Positions 1-8,765 of a stretch of 64,000 nucleotides of DNA are shown one piece after another. Made by a program: the position numbers and the translations under genes. The stretch's first letter is position 1. Every line of letters starts with the position of its first letter. The notes under the pieces were generated by a model, which saw nothing but the letters and a program-made list of their open reading frames with translations, was not told where the DNA came from and searched no databases. This stretch comes from Micrococcaceae bacterium Sec5.1 (GTDB lineage Bacteria; Actinomycetota; Actinomycetes; Actinomycetales; Micrococcaceae): positions 806,001 through 870,000 of the forward strand of contig CP143430.1 of assembly GCA_039636795.1 (NCBI GenBank), written 5' to 3'.

Positions 1-846
1 CCCGGAAGCAGGGCCGGAGTCAAAGGCGCCCGCAGCCCCTTGGAGGTCAGACATGTCCTCCACAGGCACAGTGACTGTGAGATTCCAGTTCTTCTTGGAC
101 GGCGGGGCCACAATTTCCACAGGGGCTTGGCCCGCCAGGAACTGGGCTACAAGCTCACGCGGCTGCACCGTAGCAGAGAGGCCAATCCGCTGGGCCGGCT
201 TCGGTAGAAGAGCATCCAGCCTTTCCAGAGACACCGCAAGATGGGCCCCACGCTTGGTTCCTGCGACAGCGTGAACTTCGTCAATGATGATGGTGTCTAC
301 TTCGCTCAGCGTTTCCCTGGCACGGGACGTCAGCATCAAGAACAGGGACTCCGGCGTGGTGATCAGGATGTCCGGCGGGTTCGATAACAGCGAGCGGCGA
401 TCTGCCGCCGTCGTGTCTCCGGAACGGACGCCGACTGTCACCAGTGGTGCCGGGAGCCCTAATCGCTTGGCAGTTTGCGTTATCCCGATGAGCGGTGAGC
501 GAAGGTTCCGCTCCACGTCAACACCCAGTGCTTTAAGGGGCGATATATAAAGGACGCGGGTGTTTGTCTTGGGACGCTTCGCGCGGCCCTTCCCGTCGGG
601 GACGGACTCCAATCCGGGCAACGTATCCGACGGCGTGGAATGCAACCGGTCCAAGGCCCAAAGGAAAGCGGCGAGGGTCTTACCGGAACCAGTGGGGGCC
701 ACCACCAGGGCATGCGAGCCCGACGAGATAGCGTTCCACGCACCATCCTGGGCGGGAGTGGGCGCGGAAAAAGCGCCAAGGAACCACTCCCTGGTTGCCT
801 GGCTGAAACGGCCTATGGCGCCGATGGACGCCTGCTGCTCCTGCAT
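1..846 (-). CDS. lhr: Lhr-type ATP-dependent helicase (N-terminal part, cut by window edge)
   Basis: This is the N-terminal ~282 residues of a large superfamily 2 helicase; the rest lies before the window. Walker A is APTGSGKT at about residues 50-57, motif II is the DEVH box (IIIDEVHAVAG) and motif III is SATVQP. The DEVH form and the sequence KRGAHLAVSLERL after it are typical of Lhr proteins, which unwind RNA:DNA and DNA duplexes in actinobacterial DNA repair. The chosen ATG at 846 gives MQEQQASIGAIGRF; a GTG at 864 in the same frame is an alternative, because the GGAGGA lies directly against the ATG. Family assignment is strong; the missing C-terminal part (winged-helix and Lhr-specific domains) cannot be checked. 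Confidence 0.9.
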   Translation of the reverse strand, partial: MQEQQASIGAIGRFSQATREWFLGAFSAPTPAQDGAWNAISSGSHALVVAPTGSGKTLAAFLWALDRLHSTPSDTLPGLESVPDGKGRAKRPKTNTRVLYISPLKALGVDVERNLRSPLIGITQTAKRLGLPAPLVTVGVRSGDTTAADRRSLLSNPPDILITTPESLFLMLTSRARETLSEVDTIIIDEVHAVAGTKRGAHLAVSLERLDALLPKPAQRIGLSATVQPRELVAQFLAGQAPVEIVAPPSKKNWNLTVTVPVEDMSDLQGAAGAFDSGPASG

Positions 847-901
847 TCCTCCATCATGCCCCACGGCTCAGACAGAATAAGCCCGAGCCGTGTGCTGATG
901 G

Positions 902-1531
902 TTAGACAGCCTGGAAGGCAGTGATGGTCAGGAGTTTGATGCCTGCGTTGCTGCAGGCATCGTGTTGCTCGGCGACGAACAGTGACGCTGTGTCGTTAGG
1001 CGGGTAGATGCGGTAACCAGCCGCCGGAACCTTGGTGCAATCGCCATAGTTTCCAGCCTGGGTGTAACGCAGTTCAGCCCACGCCGACTTCCCTGGGGCA
1101 AGCTCGATCTTGGTGACGGGCGTAGTGGTTTCACGGGTAGCGGGCTCACCGATAGGGGAGCCGTTGGCATCGGCCGTCAGGGAAACTCCGGCGAAGCCTT
1201 CCAAGGTGCAAGGCGTGGTTCCGGAGTTCGTCAGGATCAGTTTCTCGTAGATGCTCCCAGCAGCGCCGCCGCCGGTGGAATCAGTGGCGGCGGTGAGGGA
1301 ACCGGCCTTGCATTGGCCTTCGGCCGCAGGCGCTGCGGAGGTCGCCGTTCCGGACGGCGAAGGCGAGTTGCTCGCGCTGGGAGAGGCCGACGTCGGAGAT
1401 GCGGAAGAGGAGGTGGGAGGGGCGCTGCTGCTTCCAGCCGGGCTTGGGCTTGGCCCACAAGCAGCCAGGAGCAGCAGCGAGGCTGCGGCCGTCGTCGTCA
1501 CAAGTCCAGTTTTGATGCGCTCAGTCCACAT
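902..1531 (-). CDS. Secreted lipoprotein with DUF4232 domain
   Basis: A lipoprotein signal peptide (MWTERIKTG, hydrophobic stretch, lipobox LLAAC) is followed by a Ser/Pro/Ala-rich linker of about 50 residues and a C-terminal DUF4232-type domain (CKAGSLTAATDSTGGGAAGS, LTNSGTTPCTLEGFAGVSL, WAELRYTQ). The start at 1531 puts a short basic n-region before the hydrophobic core; a GTG at 1576 would add 15 residues and make a poor signal peptide. It is the last gene in a same-strand run after the YcnI gene, but a hairpin lies between them. DUF4232 proteins are exported and functionally unassigned; nothing here identifies a ligand. Confidence 0.8.
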   Translation of the reverse strand: MWTERIKTGLVTTTAAASLLLLAACGPSPSPAGSSSAPPTSSSASPTSASPSASNSPSPSGTATSAAPAAEGQCKAGSLTAATDSTGGGAAGSIYEKLILTNSGTTPCTLEGFAGVSLTADANGSPIGEPATRETTTPVTKIELAPGKSAWAELRYTQAGNYGDCTKVPAAGYRIYPPNDTASLFVAEQHDACSNAGIKLLTITAFQAV

Positions 1532-1588
1532 GGGCACCAGCCTTGCGCCGGGTGTGACGGGAGTCAATTGAGCCACGGCAAGGAAATT

Positions 1589-1628
1589 GGATTGGCGTCC
1601 GGATCGTAATCTTTCCGAACGCCAATCC
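1589..1628 (-). terminator. Hairpin after the YcnI gene
   Basis: Inverted repeat GGATTGGCGTCCGG / CCGAACGCCAATCC (one mismatch) with a 12-base loop, 17 bases beyond the stop codon of the YcnI gene in its direction of transcription. There is only a short AATTT after the stem, so termination may be partial, leaving some read-through to the lipoprotein gene. Confidence 0.5.
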
Positions 1629-1645
1629 TCTAAAGGTTCACGCTT

Positions 1646-2383
1646 TTACTTGGCGTCGTCCTTGACTGCTGCTGTCTTTGCTGACCGGCCGCGGAATAAC
1701 GCGGCGCCGCCCAGGCCCAAACCAGCGATGCCGGCGATAAGGCCGGCCCAGCTGCGGGCCTGTGATCCATCGTCGGTTACCGATGACGCCTGCTCGGTGG
1801 ACACCGTGCCTGCTGCGTGGTGGTCACCTTCGGCTTCGGCAGGTGTGATGGTGACGGACGGGGCCGGTGCTTTGAGCTCGTGCTCGTCTTGTCCATCCTT
1901 TGGGATCTCCGACCAGTCAGTCTGGCCCTGCTCGCAGGTCTGCAGCGTGGGGAAGTAGAGCGTCTTGCCCGCGGCGTCGGGCAGTTTGACCGAGAGAACC
2001 AAAGCATCACGAAGATGTGGGTCCAGTGGAGCCTTGGCTGTGTAGACGATCTGGCTGGTCCGCTTGGTGATGGTGGTGCCATCGTCCAGCTTCTTCGGTG
2101 CGGCTAACGTCTCCGTAACCTTCTCGACAGTCCAGTTTGGGTTGACCGTGGGCTGGGCATCGGTCAGTTCCTCGGGCAACGAGATAGCGACTTTTGTTGT
2201 GCCAAACGTGTCGCAGCCGTGGGGGATACCGAACGTCAACAGTGCGTACGAGTTGGCAGCAGTCTTGTTTGGATCGGCTGATACATGTGCGGATGCTCCG
2301 GCGAGGCCGGCCATCATCAGAACAGCGGTTCCGCCAGCGGCGGCGGTCGCGGACAGGGTGCGGCGGAGGGTGGACTTCTTCAT
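1646..2383 (-). CDS. ycnI: YcnI family copper-binding membrane protein (DUF1775)
   Basis: The protein has a signal peptide (MKKSTLRRTLSATAAAGG..., cleavage after GASA), so the mature protein begins with HVSADPNK. The N-terminal His is the copper ligand known in the YcnI family. The DUF1775 domain spans about residues 33-175 (FGIPHGCDTFGTTKVAISLP, NPNWTVEKV with the conserved Trp, TLQTCEQGQTDW). An acidic/His-containing linker (EGDHHAAGT) and one C-terminal membrane helix (WAGLIAGIAGLGLGGAALF) with a basic tail follow, giving an outside-facing, anchored copper chaperone. The upstream gene on the same strand encodes an integral membrane protein, the usual arrangement of actinobacterial copper uptake loci, although no CopC/CopD is present here. 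Confidence 0.92.
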   Translation of the reverse strand: MKKSTLRRTLSATAAAGGTAVLMMAGLAGASAHVSADPNKTAANSYALLTFGIPHGCDTFGTTKVAISLPEELTDAQPTVNPNWTVEKVTETLAAPKKLDDGTTITKRTSQIVYTAKAPLDPHLRDALVLSVKLPDAAGKTLYFPTLQTCEQGQTDWSEIPKDGQDEHELKAPAPSVTITPAEAEGDHHAAGTVSTEQASSVTDDGSQARSWAGLIAGIAGLGLGGAALFRGRSAKTAAVKDDAK

Positions 2384-2483
2384 GGGATTGCCTTTCGGGG
2401 GCGCCAGTGGCGGCGCTGGGTACGGGTTTGTGGCCCGTCACCAAAGGCGTCTGCTGAGTGCGTTGCGCTGGTGCCGGGCGGAA

Positions 2484-3101
2484 TCAGGGAAGAACGACGA
2501 CGGCGGGCGGGCCGCGGCGGCTGTCTTGCCTCAGGTTCCGCCACGGGCGGGGCAGGAAAACGTCAGGCGCGCCAACAGCGTTAGGGGAGGCGCCGGCGTC
2601 GGGCCTGAACAGAAGGGTGGGCAGCGCAACCAAAGGGCGCAGCCAGGCCGCCAACTGCCACAGGGCGGCCTCGCCCTTGGCCAGGATCACGGCAGAGCCA
2701 ATCGTCGCCAGGATGTGGCCAGCGAACATCGCGGTGCCCAAAGTTGTGCCCAACTCATGCAGGTGGGGCGTCGCTGTATAGAGCAAGGGATTCAGAGATT
2801 CGGCAGCGTGGTGCGAGTTCCCTGGAGCTGTTGCCGTTACTGGACTCAAAGCCGTGAAGGCTTCGTGGAGCGCGAGCTGGCTGGTTCCAAGCAAGGCCGT
2901 CATGGCGGTGAAGTTGAGCTTGAAGCGCGTGGCCAGCGTTGCGGCCAATCCTGTCAATGCGACAAGTGCCAACAACACCACGGTAGTGGGTAGTTCCCCG
3001 CCGCCGATCACGTGAGCCCCAGCTGCAAGAAGCACTATGACGAGCGAGATCGCACCGGACCGCAACGCATGGAAGGGTGCCTTGGGCTGCGATGAGCGCA
3101 C
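2484..3101 (-). CDS. Integral membrane protein upstream of YcnI
   Basis: A 205-residue protein with about four or five hydrophobic segments (ISLVIVLLAAGAHVIGGG, VVLLALVALTGLAATLA, a central His-containing loop, IGSAVILAKGEAALWQLAAW). It has histidines and a Met in the central loop (NSHHAAES, TPHLHELG) and a polar C-terminal tail. GTG start at 3101 with GGGAGGA four bases upstream. Genes of this type commonly precede ycnI in Arthrobacter relatives, and a role in copper handling is inferred only from this neighbour. The His-rich loop could bind metal, but no known family motif was recognised. Confidence 0.72.
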   Translation of the reverse strand: MRSSQPKAPFHALRSGAISLVIVLLAAGAHVIGGGELPTTVVLLALVALTGLAATLATRFKLNFTAMTALLGTSQLALHEAFTALSPVTATAPGNSHHAAESLNPLLYTATPHLHELGTTLGTAMFAGHILATIGSAVILAKGEAALWQLAAWLRPLVALPTLLFRPDAGASPNAVGAPDVFLPRPWRNLRQDSRRGPPAVVVLP

Positions 3102-3239
3102 GGAGTCCTCCCTCGATCGTCTGGCTGGATACTGCCTGTTGTCAGCGTCTTGATTCTATCGGGAGTTCGGAGCCGGACTGGCCTCGGATGGGTGTCTATG
3201 TGGATACTTTGCGCGCGTGTGGGGATGCTGGCCCCGGGT

Positions 3240-3812
3240 TTATTGCTCTGAAAGTCGGCCCTTGGTACGCACAAACGTTGGTCCCGGTGGTTCCGGTATG
3301 CGGCTGAGATCCGCACCGGGCCGACGACGGCGGAGCTCAAGTTTCAGGCTTTCCTCGCCACGCGCCATAGCCCAGTGATGGTTGGCCGAGAACGCAGGCT
3401 TCAGGAGCCAGCTCAGCTTTCGCAGGAGTGGCTTCGCTGTGCTGACCCGCCAGTCGTAGGTGATGACGACTTCCGGACCGTCGGTTTCGAAAGTCCAGCG
3501 GCCCGTGCCGTTGAGGTCTCCCTCGGCTTTGAGCGCAAAGCCGTGCAGGGTAATGGGTTCGGTAACGGTGAGCCGCCAACGCAGGGTGTAGGGGAGCCAG
3601 CCTTTGGTGTGGAGGTCGAACGAGGCGCCTACGCCGTCCGGGTTGCCTTGCGCCACCGGCGTCACCTTGAGGTACACCGCGGGCCACCACTGTTTGAGGG
3701 TGGCCGCGTTACCGAGGACATCCACCACTTCCTCGCGCGTTCCGGCCACTCTCCAGACCGTCAGGAACTCGTAGTCGGTGCTTTTGCTGGTTCGTTGCAT
3801 TGACCTGGCCAT
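3240..3812 (-). CDS. SRPBCC family protein (START/polyketide cyclase-like)
   Basis: A 190-residue single-domain protein with the SRPBCC pattern: an N-terminal strand, then the helical segment REEVVDVLGNAATLKQWWPA, then antiparallel strands ending in a long C-terminal helix (HWAMARGEESLKLELRRRR). The KQWWPAVY motif is common in actinobacterial members. The fold makes a hydrophobic ligand pocket; the ligand is unknown. ATG at 3812 is preceded by GGAGG with five bases spacing. It stands alone, with no operon partner. Confidence 0.82.
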   Translation of the reverse strand: MARSMQRTSKSTDYEFLTVWRVAGTREEVVDVLGNAATLKQWWPAVYLKVTPVAQGNPDGVGASFDLHTKGWLPYTLRWRLTVTEPITLHGFALKAEGDLNGTGRWTFETDGPEVVITYDWRVSTAKPLLRKLSWLLKPAFSANHHWAMARGEESLKLELRRRRPGADLSRIPEPPGPTFVRTKGRLSEQ

Positions 3813-3967
3813 TGGTGCCTCCGCTGCTAATCGTACCGAGAGGTTGGTCTTGGCGCCTTAGCTTTCCAGAAGCGGCCCGATCTCACTTTTGGTGACACCG
3901 CTTGTGGTGAGTGCAAGGGCGGCTCGAGGTGGCAGATTCAGATTGTCATTCTCTGCCGACGATAGGC

Positions 3968-4615
3968 TTGGCGATTGTGTATATAGGTCATTTCGCCGCA
4001 GCTGCGGTGATTCTCGCGGTGGCGCCTGAAACGCCCGCCTTACCAATCGCCGTCGCAGTTGCGTGGCCGGACATTATTTGGCCTGCATTGGTCTTTGCTG
4101 GCAAAGAGTCGGTGAGAGTGGACCCCGACAATCCGTTGCAGTCCCGGGTTAAATTCACTTCATACCCTTACTCGCATTCGCTGGTCCTCGGTGGTGCGCT
4201 CAGCCTTGTGCCTGCACTGCTGGCTGGCGTGATCTACCAGAGTGTCCTTGTGGGTGTCCTGTTCTGGGTTGGCGTCCAGTCTCACTGGCTTCTGGATGTG
4301 GTGGTCCACCTCCGGGACCTTCCAGTTCTTGGCTGGGGGCGGAGTGATCGTCGGGTAGGTTTTGGTTTATGGAGCCGCCCCCGACTGGCATTCGTCCTGG
4401 AGTATGCGTTCTTTGCCCTAACTGTTCTTTTGGTGGCGCCTCCCTCGATGTTCGCCGGACTGCTCGGCGGAGGGTTGCTGCTTCATTTGTTCAATATCAA
4501 CTCGTTCTTCGGCTTTACCAAGAAGAACCCAGTCGGCACGCCCCGACGCTTCGCTTTGCTTGCACTGGTGGGCTATGCCATTGCGATCATCTGGTTCACG
4601 ATGTCCTGGCAGTAG
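3968..4615 (+). CDS. Membrane protein of the YdjM/metal-dependent hydrolase-like type
   Basis: The protein has five or more membrane segments and two His clusters in membrane-adjacent positions (PYSHSLVLGG and QSHWLLDVVVH), with an early Asp (AVAWPDIIWP). This resembles the membrane-bound metal-dependent hydrolase family (YdjM-like, PF04307), whose His/Asp set is thought to bind metal. The start is uncertain: the frame is open from a GTG at 3911, but the first ~19 codons look non-coding and no clear ribosome site exists. TTG at 3968 or GTG at 3977 start just before the first hydrophobic helix. The substrate is unknown. Confidence 0.65.
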   Translation: MAIVYIGHFAAAAVILAVAPETPALPIAVAVAWPDIIWPALVFAGKESVRVDPDNPLQSRVKFTSYPYSHSLVLGGALSLVPALLAGVIYQSVLVGVLFWVGVQSHWLLDVVVHLRDLPVLGWGRSDRRVGFGLWSRPRLAFVLEYAFFALTVLLVAPPSMFAGLLGGGLLLHLFNINSFFGFTKKNPVGTPRRFALLALVGYAIAIIWFTMSWQ

Positions 4616-4684
4616 CAGTTGCAATCGTCCACTGGACCCACTCAGTGAAAGGTTGAGGGACCTCTGAGGCGTTAGTCTGCTGGA

Positions 4685-5431
4685 ATGGAATCCTGGCACC
4701 GTAACCGGCTGAGTGCGAACCAGGCCGGACTTCTAGAAAGCTGGCTGCCAGGTGTTCTTCTCCTCAAGGACCTCTCCTGGAATCTCGTAGATACGGCGGT
4801 CCTTGAGGTGGCGGACGATCACCATAAATACATCGTCAAAGCCGCGGGGCCGTTGAATCATCACATAGGACGTGAGATACAAGCCCACGTGGAGGGTACC
4901 GAAGCTGAATACGACACGGAAACGTATCAGCAAGCCGGGCGTCTAATGCGTGCGTTTCACGAGCAAGCCGCGCAGACTGACCCAGACTATGAGGCGGCAG
5001 CCGCTTCCAAAACGTTGTCTTGGCTGAGCACGCCCCATCGCATCGAAAGCTCTAGCGTTGAGAAAGTCCAGGCCATACTTGGCGCATATCAGCCGAAGCC
5101 TGTGGTGCTCGTCCCGACCCACGGTGACTGGCAACCACGCAACTGGCTAGTGGACGAGACCGAGCTGAGGATCATCGACTTTGGCCGCTACGGGTTCAGG
5201 CCAGCCGCCACTGACTTCTGTCGCCTGGCGGTGCAGCAATGGCGCTCCCATCCTCATTTGGAGACTGCCTTTTTTGAGGGGTACGGTTCAGATCCCAGAG
5301 ACGGCGAGCTCTGGAACGTTGCGCTGCTGCGCGAGGCAGTAGCTACCGCCGCATGGGCATACCAGACCGGCCACCAACGGTTTGAGGAACAAGGTCATCG
5401 AATGCTTCGTGATGCGTTGGCCAAGTTCTAG
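4685..5431 (+). CDS. Phosphotransferase of the aminoglycoside/choline kinase-like (APH) family
   Basis: 248 residues with the kinase-like catalytic signature: the Brenner-type loop THGDWQPRNWL (about residues 144-154, catalytic Asp) and the metal-binding IIDFGRYGF (about 160-168, Asp of the DFG-equivalent). The N-terminal lobe is short but contains a candidate Lys (HKYIVKAAG). Family members phosphorylate aminoglycosides, choline, homoserine, sugars or other small molecules. The sequence alone does not choose between them, and isolation from resistance or catabolic genes argues against calling it a resistance gene. Confidence 0.85.
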   Translation: MESWHRNRLSANQAGLLESWLPGVLLLKDLSWNLVDTAVLEVADDHHKYIVKAAGPLNHHIGREIQAHVEGTEAEYDTETYQQAGRLMRAFHEQAAQTDPDYEAAAASKTLSWLSTPHRIESSSVEKVQAILGAYQPKPVVLVPTHGDWQPRNWLVDETELRIIDFGRYGFRPAATDFCRLAVQQWRSHPHLETAFFEGYGSDPRDGELWNVALLREAVATAAWAYQTGHQRFEEQGHRMLRDALAKF

Positions 5432-5631
5432 ATGACCTCACTTCCGGACCCACCCGGACTTTTCAATGGCCGCCAGGCCGGCCGCGACGATCTACCAAAT
5501 TTGTTTGGTCATTCGGGCCTACCGCGAGTCTTTTCGGGCCCTGTCCTGCTGTCGTGAGACCAACCGAATGTGAATTAGATCACGCCAAAGAATAAAAGCA
5601 CTAAGATATTTTGTATTAAGCCAGTTAGTTC

Positions 5632-5660
5632 TTGACCTTTAATCGCTAAGGAGATAGAAC
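5632..5660 (+). promoter_or_regulatory. Candidate sigma-70-type promoter
   Basis: TTGACC at 5632-5637 and TAGAAC at 5655-5660 are separated by 17 bases within an AT-rich patch about 230 bases upstream of the MFS carrier gene. This would give a long leader. It is a consensus match only. Confidence 0.3.
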
Positions 5661-5860
5661 TGACGCAGTGCCATGATCTTCACCACATCCGGCACCTCGC
5701 CAGCCCCGCGCTTGTGGGGCAGGTTTATGGGCGAAGTGCGCTTGTCGTTGGTGTATGAAGTAGCTGGCAGGCCGAGCCTGCAATCCCGGAGTCTCGTCCA
5801 TGGCAGTGGCCTTTTGAACCGCCGGTGGCTGGCGGATGCCCCACTTCGACACTGAATTCG
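5639..5860 (-). pseudogene. Frameshifted 3' remnant of an unidentified gene
   Basis: Reading the minus strand, one frame gives a coding-looking segment with GC-rich third positions (VSKWGIRQPPAVQKATAMDE, then TPGLQARPASY). At about base 5760 it gives way to a second good frame (TNDKRTSPINLPHKRGAGE, then VPDVVKIMALRQFYLLSD) that ends in TAA at 5639. The two pieces join naturally by a one-base shift. There is no start, and the 5' part of the gene is missing where the MFS gene begins. I do not recognise the family; the call rests on codon character alone. Confidence 0.3.
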
Positions 5861-5888
5861 AAGCCCTCCCAAGCTTAAGGATGTCCTG

Positions 5889-7169
5889 ATGGAGATGAAG
5901 ACCGAACTCAAGAAGCAGGAAGAGACAAGACCAAAATGGTGGGTACTTTTCCTCACTTGTGCGGCTGTAGTGCTCGATGGCTACGACACGGTCGCGCTGG
6001 GCGTATCCATACCGACAATTGCGAAAGAGTGGGGGGTTCAACCATCGTTCTTCACTCCTGCGCTCTCGCTGACCAGCGCCGGAGTCGCCCTGGGATATCT
6101 CGCTGTGGGGCGCCTCGTGGCAAAGCTGGGCACAAGGAACGTCATCTTTTCTGCCGTTGTGATCTTCACTCTTGGTTCGCTCATGACAGCGTGGTCGACT
6201 TCCATGGTGGAACTCACGATTCTGCGGTTTATAACGGGCCTAGGGTTGGGTGCCGTTCTTCCTGCTGCGGTATCCCATGCAACCGCAGTGAATCCCGCGC
6301 GTTTGCGTCAATCCATCGCAGTGGTCGTAATGACAGGCATCTCTTTCGGGGCACTCATTGCCGGGCTTACTGGCAGCGCTATCGTGGGGACCTTTGGGTG
6401 GGAATGGGTGTTCATTTTGGGTGCTATAGCCTCCGGGATTCTTCTGCCATTCTTGTGGTTCGGGCTGTCAGGTAGCGAAGCGCCAGACACGCTCAACAAA
6501 GCGCTCGAGGCTAAGCACCATGCCTCGGTTGCGCGCCTGTTCGATGCCTCCGTTCGAAGCAGAACTCTTCTCCTATGGGCCTTTTCCTTTCTCATATTCG
6601 CCGTGTTCTACGTGTTCTCGTCGTGGTTGCCGACCCTGCTCACCAGCTACGGCTTCAGCCCGGGTCTCGCACCACTGGGGTCAGCGGCTCTAGGCATCGG
6701 AAGCATCGTGGGTGCTGGCGTGCTCATTATCGGATCACGTCGATTCCGCATGACGTCCGTGCTGGCTGGAACCACGTCAGCAGCCATTATGTTTCTTGTT
6801 ATTTCTGCTTTTCTCGGCCCCGACAAAACCCTGCTGCTGCTCGTCTTTGGTGGAGTCGGCCTGGGTCTCCAGGCTGGGATGATCGGCGCTACCGCGCTGG
6901 CAGTCACACTGTATCCGCAAGCAACAGTCACCGCCGGCGTCGGGTGGGCAGCTTCGCTGGGGCGACTCGGCTCCGTGGTTGGACCGATCTTCGGCGGGAT
7001 CCTTATTGGATTCGGCGTAGATACCAGCTTCATAGTTCTTTCAGTGTGCGTGCCTGTGATGGTTGCTCTTGGGTTGGTCTTGGTTGTAGGGCGTATCTCT
7101 GCAACAAGAGCCGCTATTCCGAGGCCAACACACGAGGAGAAATCGAACCTGGCTTCACCTCGGATGTAG
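5889..7169 (+). CDS. MFS transporter, aromatic acid:H+ symporter (AAHS) type
   Basis: A 426-residue protein with about 12 membrane helices. The first helix carries DGYDTVALGVSIP, the hallmark of AAHS carriers such as PcaK and BenK, where the Asp is needed for aromatic acid uptake. The loop-2 region reads GRLVAKLGTRNV and helix 4 has RFITGLGLGAVLPAAVS, both typical of the family. It is expected to import benzoate-, hydroxybenzoate- or protocatechuate-like acids with protons. ATG at 5889 has AAGG eight bases upstream; a second ATG lies two codons later. No ring-cleavage genes are nearby, so the substrate is open, and the adjacent broken gene suggests a reduced catabolic locus. Confidence 0.88.
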   Translation: MEMKTELKKQEETRPKWWVLFLTCAAVVLDGYDTVALGVSIPTIAKEWGVQPSFFTPALSLTSAGVALGYLAVGRLVAKLGTRNVIFSAVVIFTLGSLMTAWSTSMVELTILRFITGLGLGAVLPAAVSHATAVNPARLRQSIAVVVMTGISFGALIAGLTGSAIVGTFGWEWVFILGAIASGILLPFLWFGLSGSEAPDTLNKALEAKHHASVARLFDASVRSRTLLLWAFSFLIFAVFYVFSSWLPTLLTSYGFSPGLAPLGSAALGIGSIVGAGVLIIGSRRFRMTSVLAGTTSAAIMFLVISAFLGPDKTLLLLVFGGVGLGLQAGMIGATALAVTLYPQATVTAGVGWAASLGRLGSVVGPIFGGILIGFGVDTSFIVLSVCVPVMVALGLVLVVGRISATRAAIPRPTHEEKSNLASPRM

Positions 7170-7181
7170 AGCACCTGTCCC

Positions 7182-8765
7182 TCACCGATACCCGCCATTT
7201 ATGGGTGGGAGAATCGTCCCTCCGTCGACTGCGGCGTCCAGCTTAGTTCGGTCCAGCTTCCAAACGACCGTCTCACCTGAAGTGGGTCCGGTAAAAATGA
7301 AAACCGGCTGAGCATTGCCCTCCAGCCAGTCCAGGAGTTCAGGAGCCGCGAAGCCGTAGCCCTCGCTCAGCGGCCTTCCCTGAGTCAGAACGTACTCGGC
7401 GCCAGCGTTCCTTAACGACTGCAACGAGGGCAAAACCTCCCAACCTTCGTGTGGCATTAGTGCGAATTCACCGGTTACCGACGTCAACCCCACCTTGGAA
7501 GATCCGGGCAGTTCGGCGTTCATCCAATCTCGTGCGCGGACAAGCCCGTCGTCCACGACTGACCTTGCCTGTATGCCCAAACCGAGACTGAGAACTGCCA
7601 CGACTGCCACGGCGGCAGTTGTGATCCTGCGAAGTCGGGGTCGCCACGAAACCACCATCGCCAGAGCCACCGGCGTTGAAACCAGGGCTGCAAGCACAAC
7701 GCAGTATCCAAATTGTTCTTCTGCCGCCCCAAAGAACACTGAATAGATGCCCACGAAACCTGTGAAAAGCGAAAACAAGCCAATGACGCGCCGATTCGTC
7801 ACCTGTGAGGTGGCGGCCACGGTACCGGCGAGAATCGATAGCCCCAGGAGCAGATAACTGGTGCCGAACCGGCCAGCCATGTCTATAAGCCGTTCTGTCA
7901 GGTTCACACCCGGAACTGAATTGAAGCCGGTCATTTGAACGGCTCCCATCATTCTTAGAACGCCCACCGACTTTTGTTCGATGAACTGCGGAAGCAGGCC
8001 GTTTGCTGCGATCACGCCTAGATAGATCAAATAGGGCACGGCGGAAACGACGAGGATTCGCAGAGCTGTAAGCAGTGGAACGGTTCTACGCCAGAACGTC
8101 GCGGCCACGAGCGGGACGACAGTGAACACAGCAGTCATGTCTTTGGTGACGATTGCCAGCCCGAAGACCAACCCGGCGCTGAGTTCAAGCCACAAGCGTG
8201 TGCGGTCCCACTTGCGGTCTATCAGGTGAAGGACGAGTAGCCATCCCGACAGTACAGCCAGGCCAGCTGGAGTCTCCATCATCAAGCGCCCGTCCATGCG
8301 GAGGACAAAGGGATCACTGGCCTGTATGACGGCAGCCACCGCAGCTGGTCCTACTCCGACCAGACGGCGCACCAACAGAAAGCAGACAACCACCGTCAAT
8401 GCTCCGAGGACCGTGTTGACCCAGCGCAATTGCAAAGCCAGGTCCATGGGGTGGCCCTCAAGACCGAGCACGCGTATTACGAGCGCGTTCAGAGCGTACG
8501 AGGCCGGGGGATGAAGGAAAAAGGGGTTGCCGAGAATTGCTGGCATTTTCCCATCAGCAATTTCTCTGGCAAGGTCCGCGTAAGTAACCTCGTCGATAAA
8601 TACATCATTCGCCCGCTGAACGCCGAACACCCGGAACAGCAGGGCCAGTAGTCCCACAAACACCGTGATCCACCAAGGATTTCGAAGCGACCTGGAAGAC
8701 ATGATGGCCAAGCTCCGCACTCGAAAATGGGGCGGAGATGCTTCGGCTTGATCCGGCGAGTTCAT
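7182..8765 (-). CDS. Integral membrane glycosyltransferase (GT39/ArnT-like)
   Basis: A protein of about 527 residues with some 10-12 hydrophobic helices and a polar C-terminal domain outside the membrane. The first periplasmic loop carries DVFIDEVTYADLAREIADG: the acidic pair after helix 1 is the catalytic DE of GT-C enzymes of the PMT/ArnT type. FFLHPPASY downstream fits the same family. Such enzymes move a sugar from a polyprenyl-phosphate donor to a protein or glycan acceptor. The chosen ATG at 8765 has GAGGAG four bases upstream; a TTG at 8810 is in frame but unlikely, and an ATG at 8702 is a shorter option. It is convergent with the MFS gene. Confidence 0.82.
   Translation of the reverse strand: MNSPDQAEASPPHFRVRSLAIMSSRSLRNPWWITVFVGLLALLFRVFGVQRANDVFIDEVTYADLAREIADGKMPAILGNPFFLHPPASYALNALVIRVLGLEGHPMDLALQLRWVNTVLGALTVVVCFLLVRRLVGVGPAAVAAVIQASDPFVLRMDGRLMMETPAGLAVLSGWLLVLHLIDRKWDRTRLWLELSAGLVFGLAIVTKDMTAVFTVVPLVAATFWRRTVPLLTALRILVVSAVPYLIYLGVIAANGLLPQFIEQKSVGVLRMMGAVQMTGFNSVPGVNLTERLIDMAGRFGTSYLLLGLSILAGTVAATSQVTNRRVIGLFSLFTGFVGIYSVFFGAAEEQFGYCVVLAALVSTPVALAMVVSWRPRLRRITTAAVAVVAVLSLGLGIQARSVVDDGLVRARDWMNAELPGSSKVGLTSVTGEFALMPHEGWEVLPSLQSLRNAGAEYVLTQGRPLSEGYGFAAPELLDWLEGNAQPVFIFTGPTSGETVVWKLDRTKLDAAVDGGTILPPINGGYR

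Larger units (their letters stand above)
5432..5888. other. Intergenic stretch before the aromatic-acid carrier
   Basis: 457 bases between the APH-like kinase and the MFS gene. Bases 5560-5640 are distinctly AT-rich for this genome and hold a promoter-like pair. The remainder (5639-5860) reads, on the minus strand, like the broken end of a gene. No RNA gene was recognised. Confidence 0.6.
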
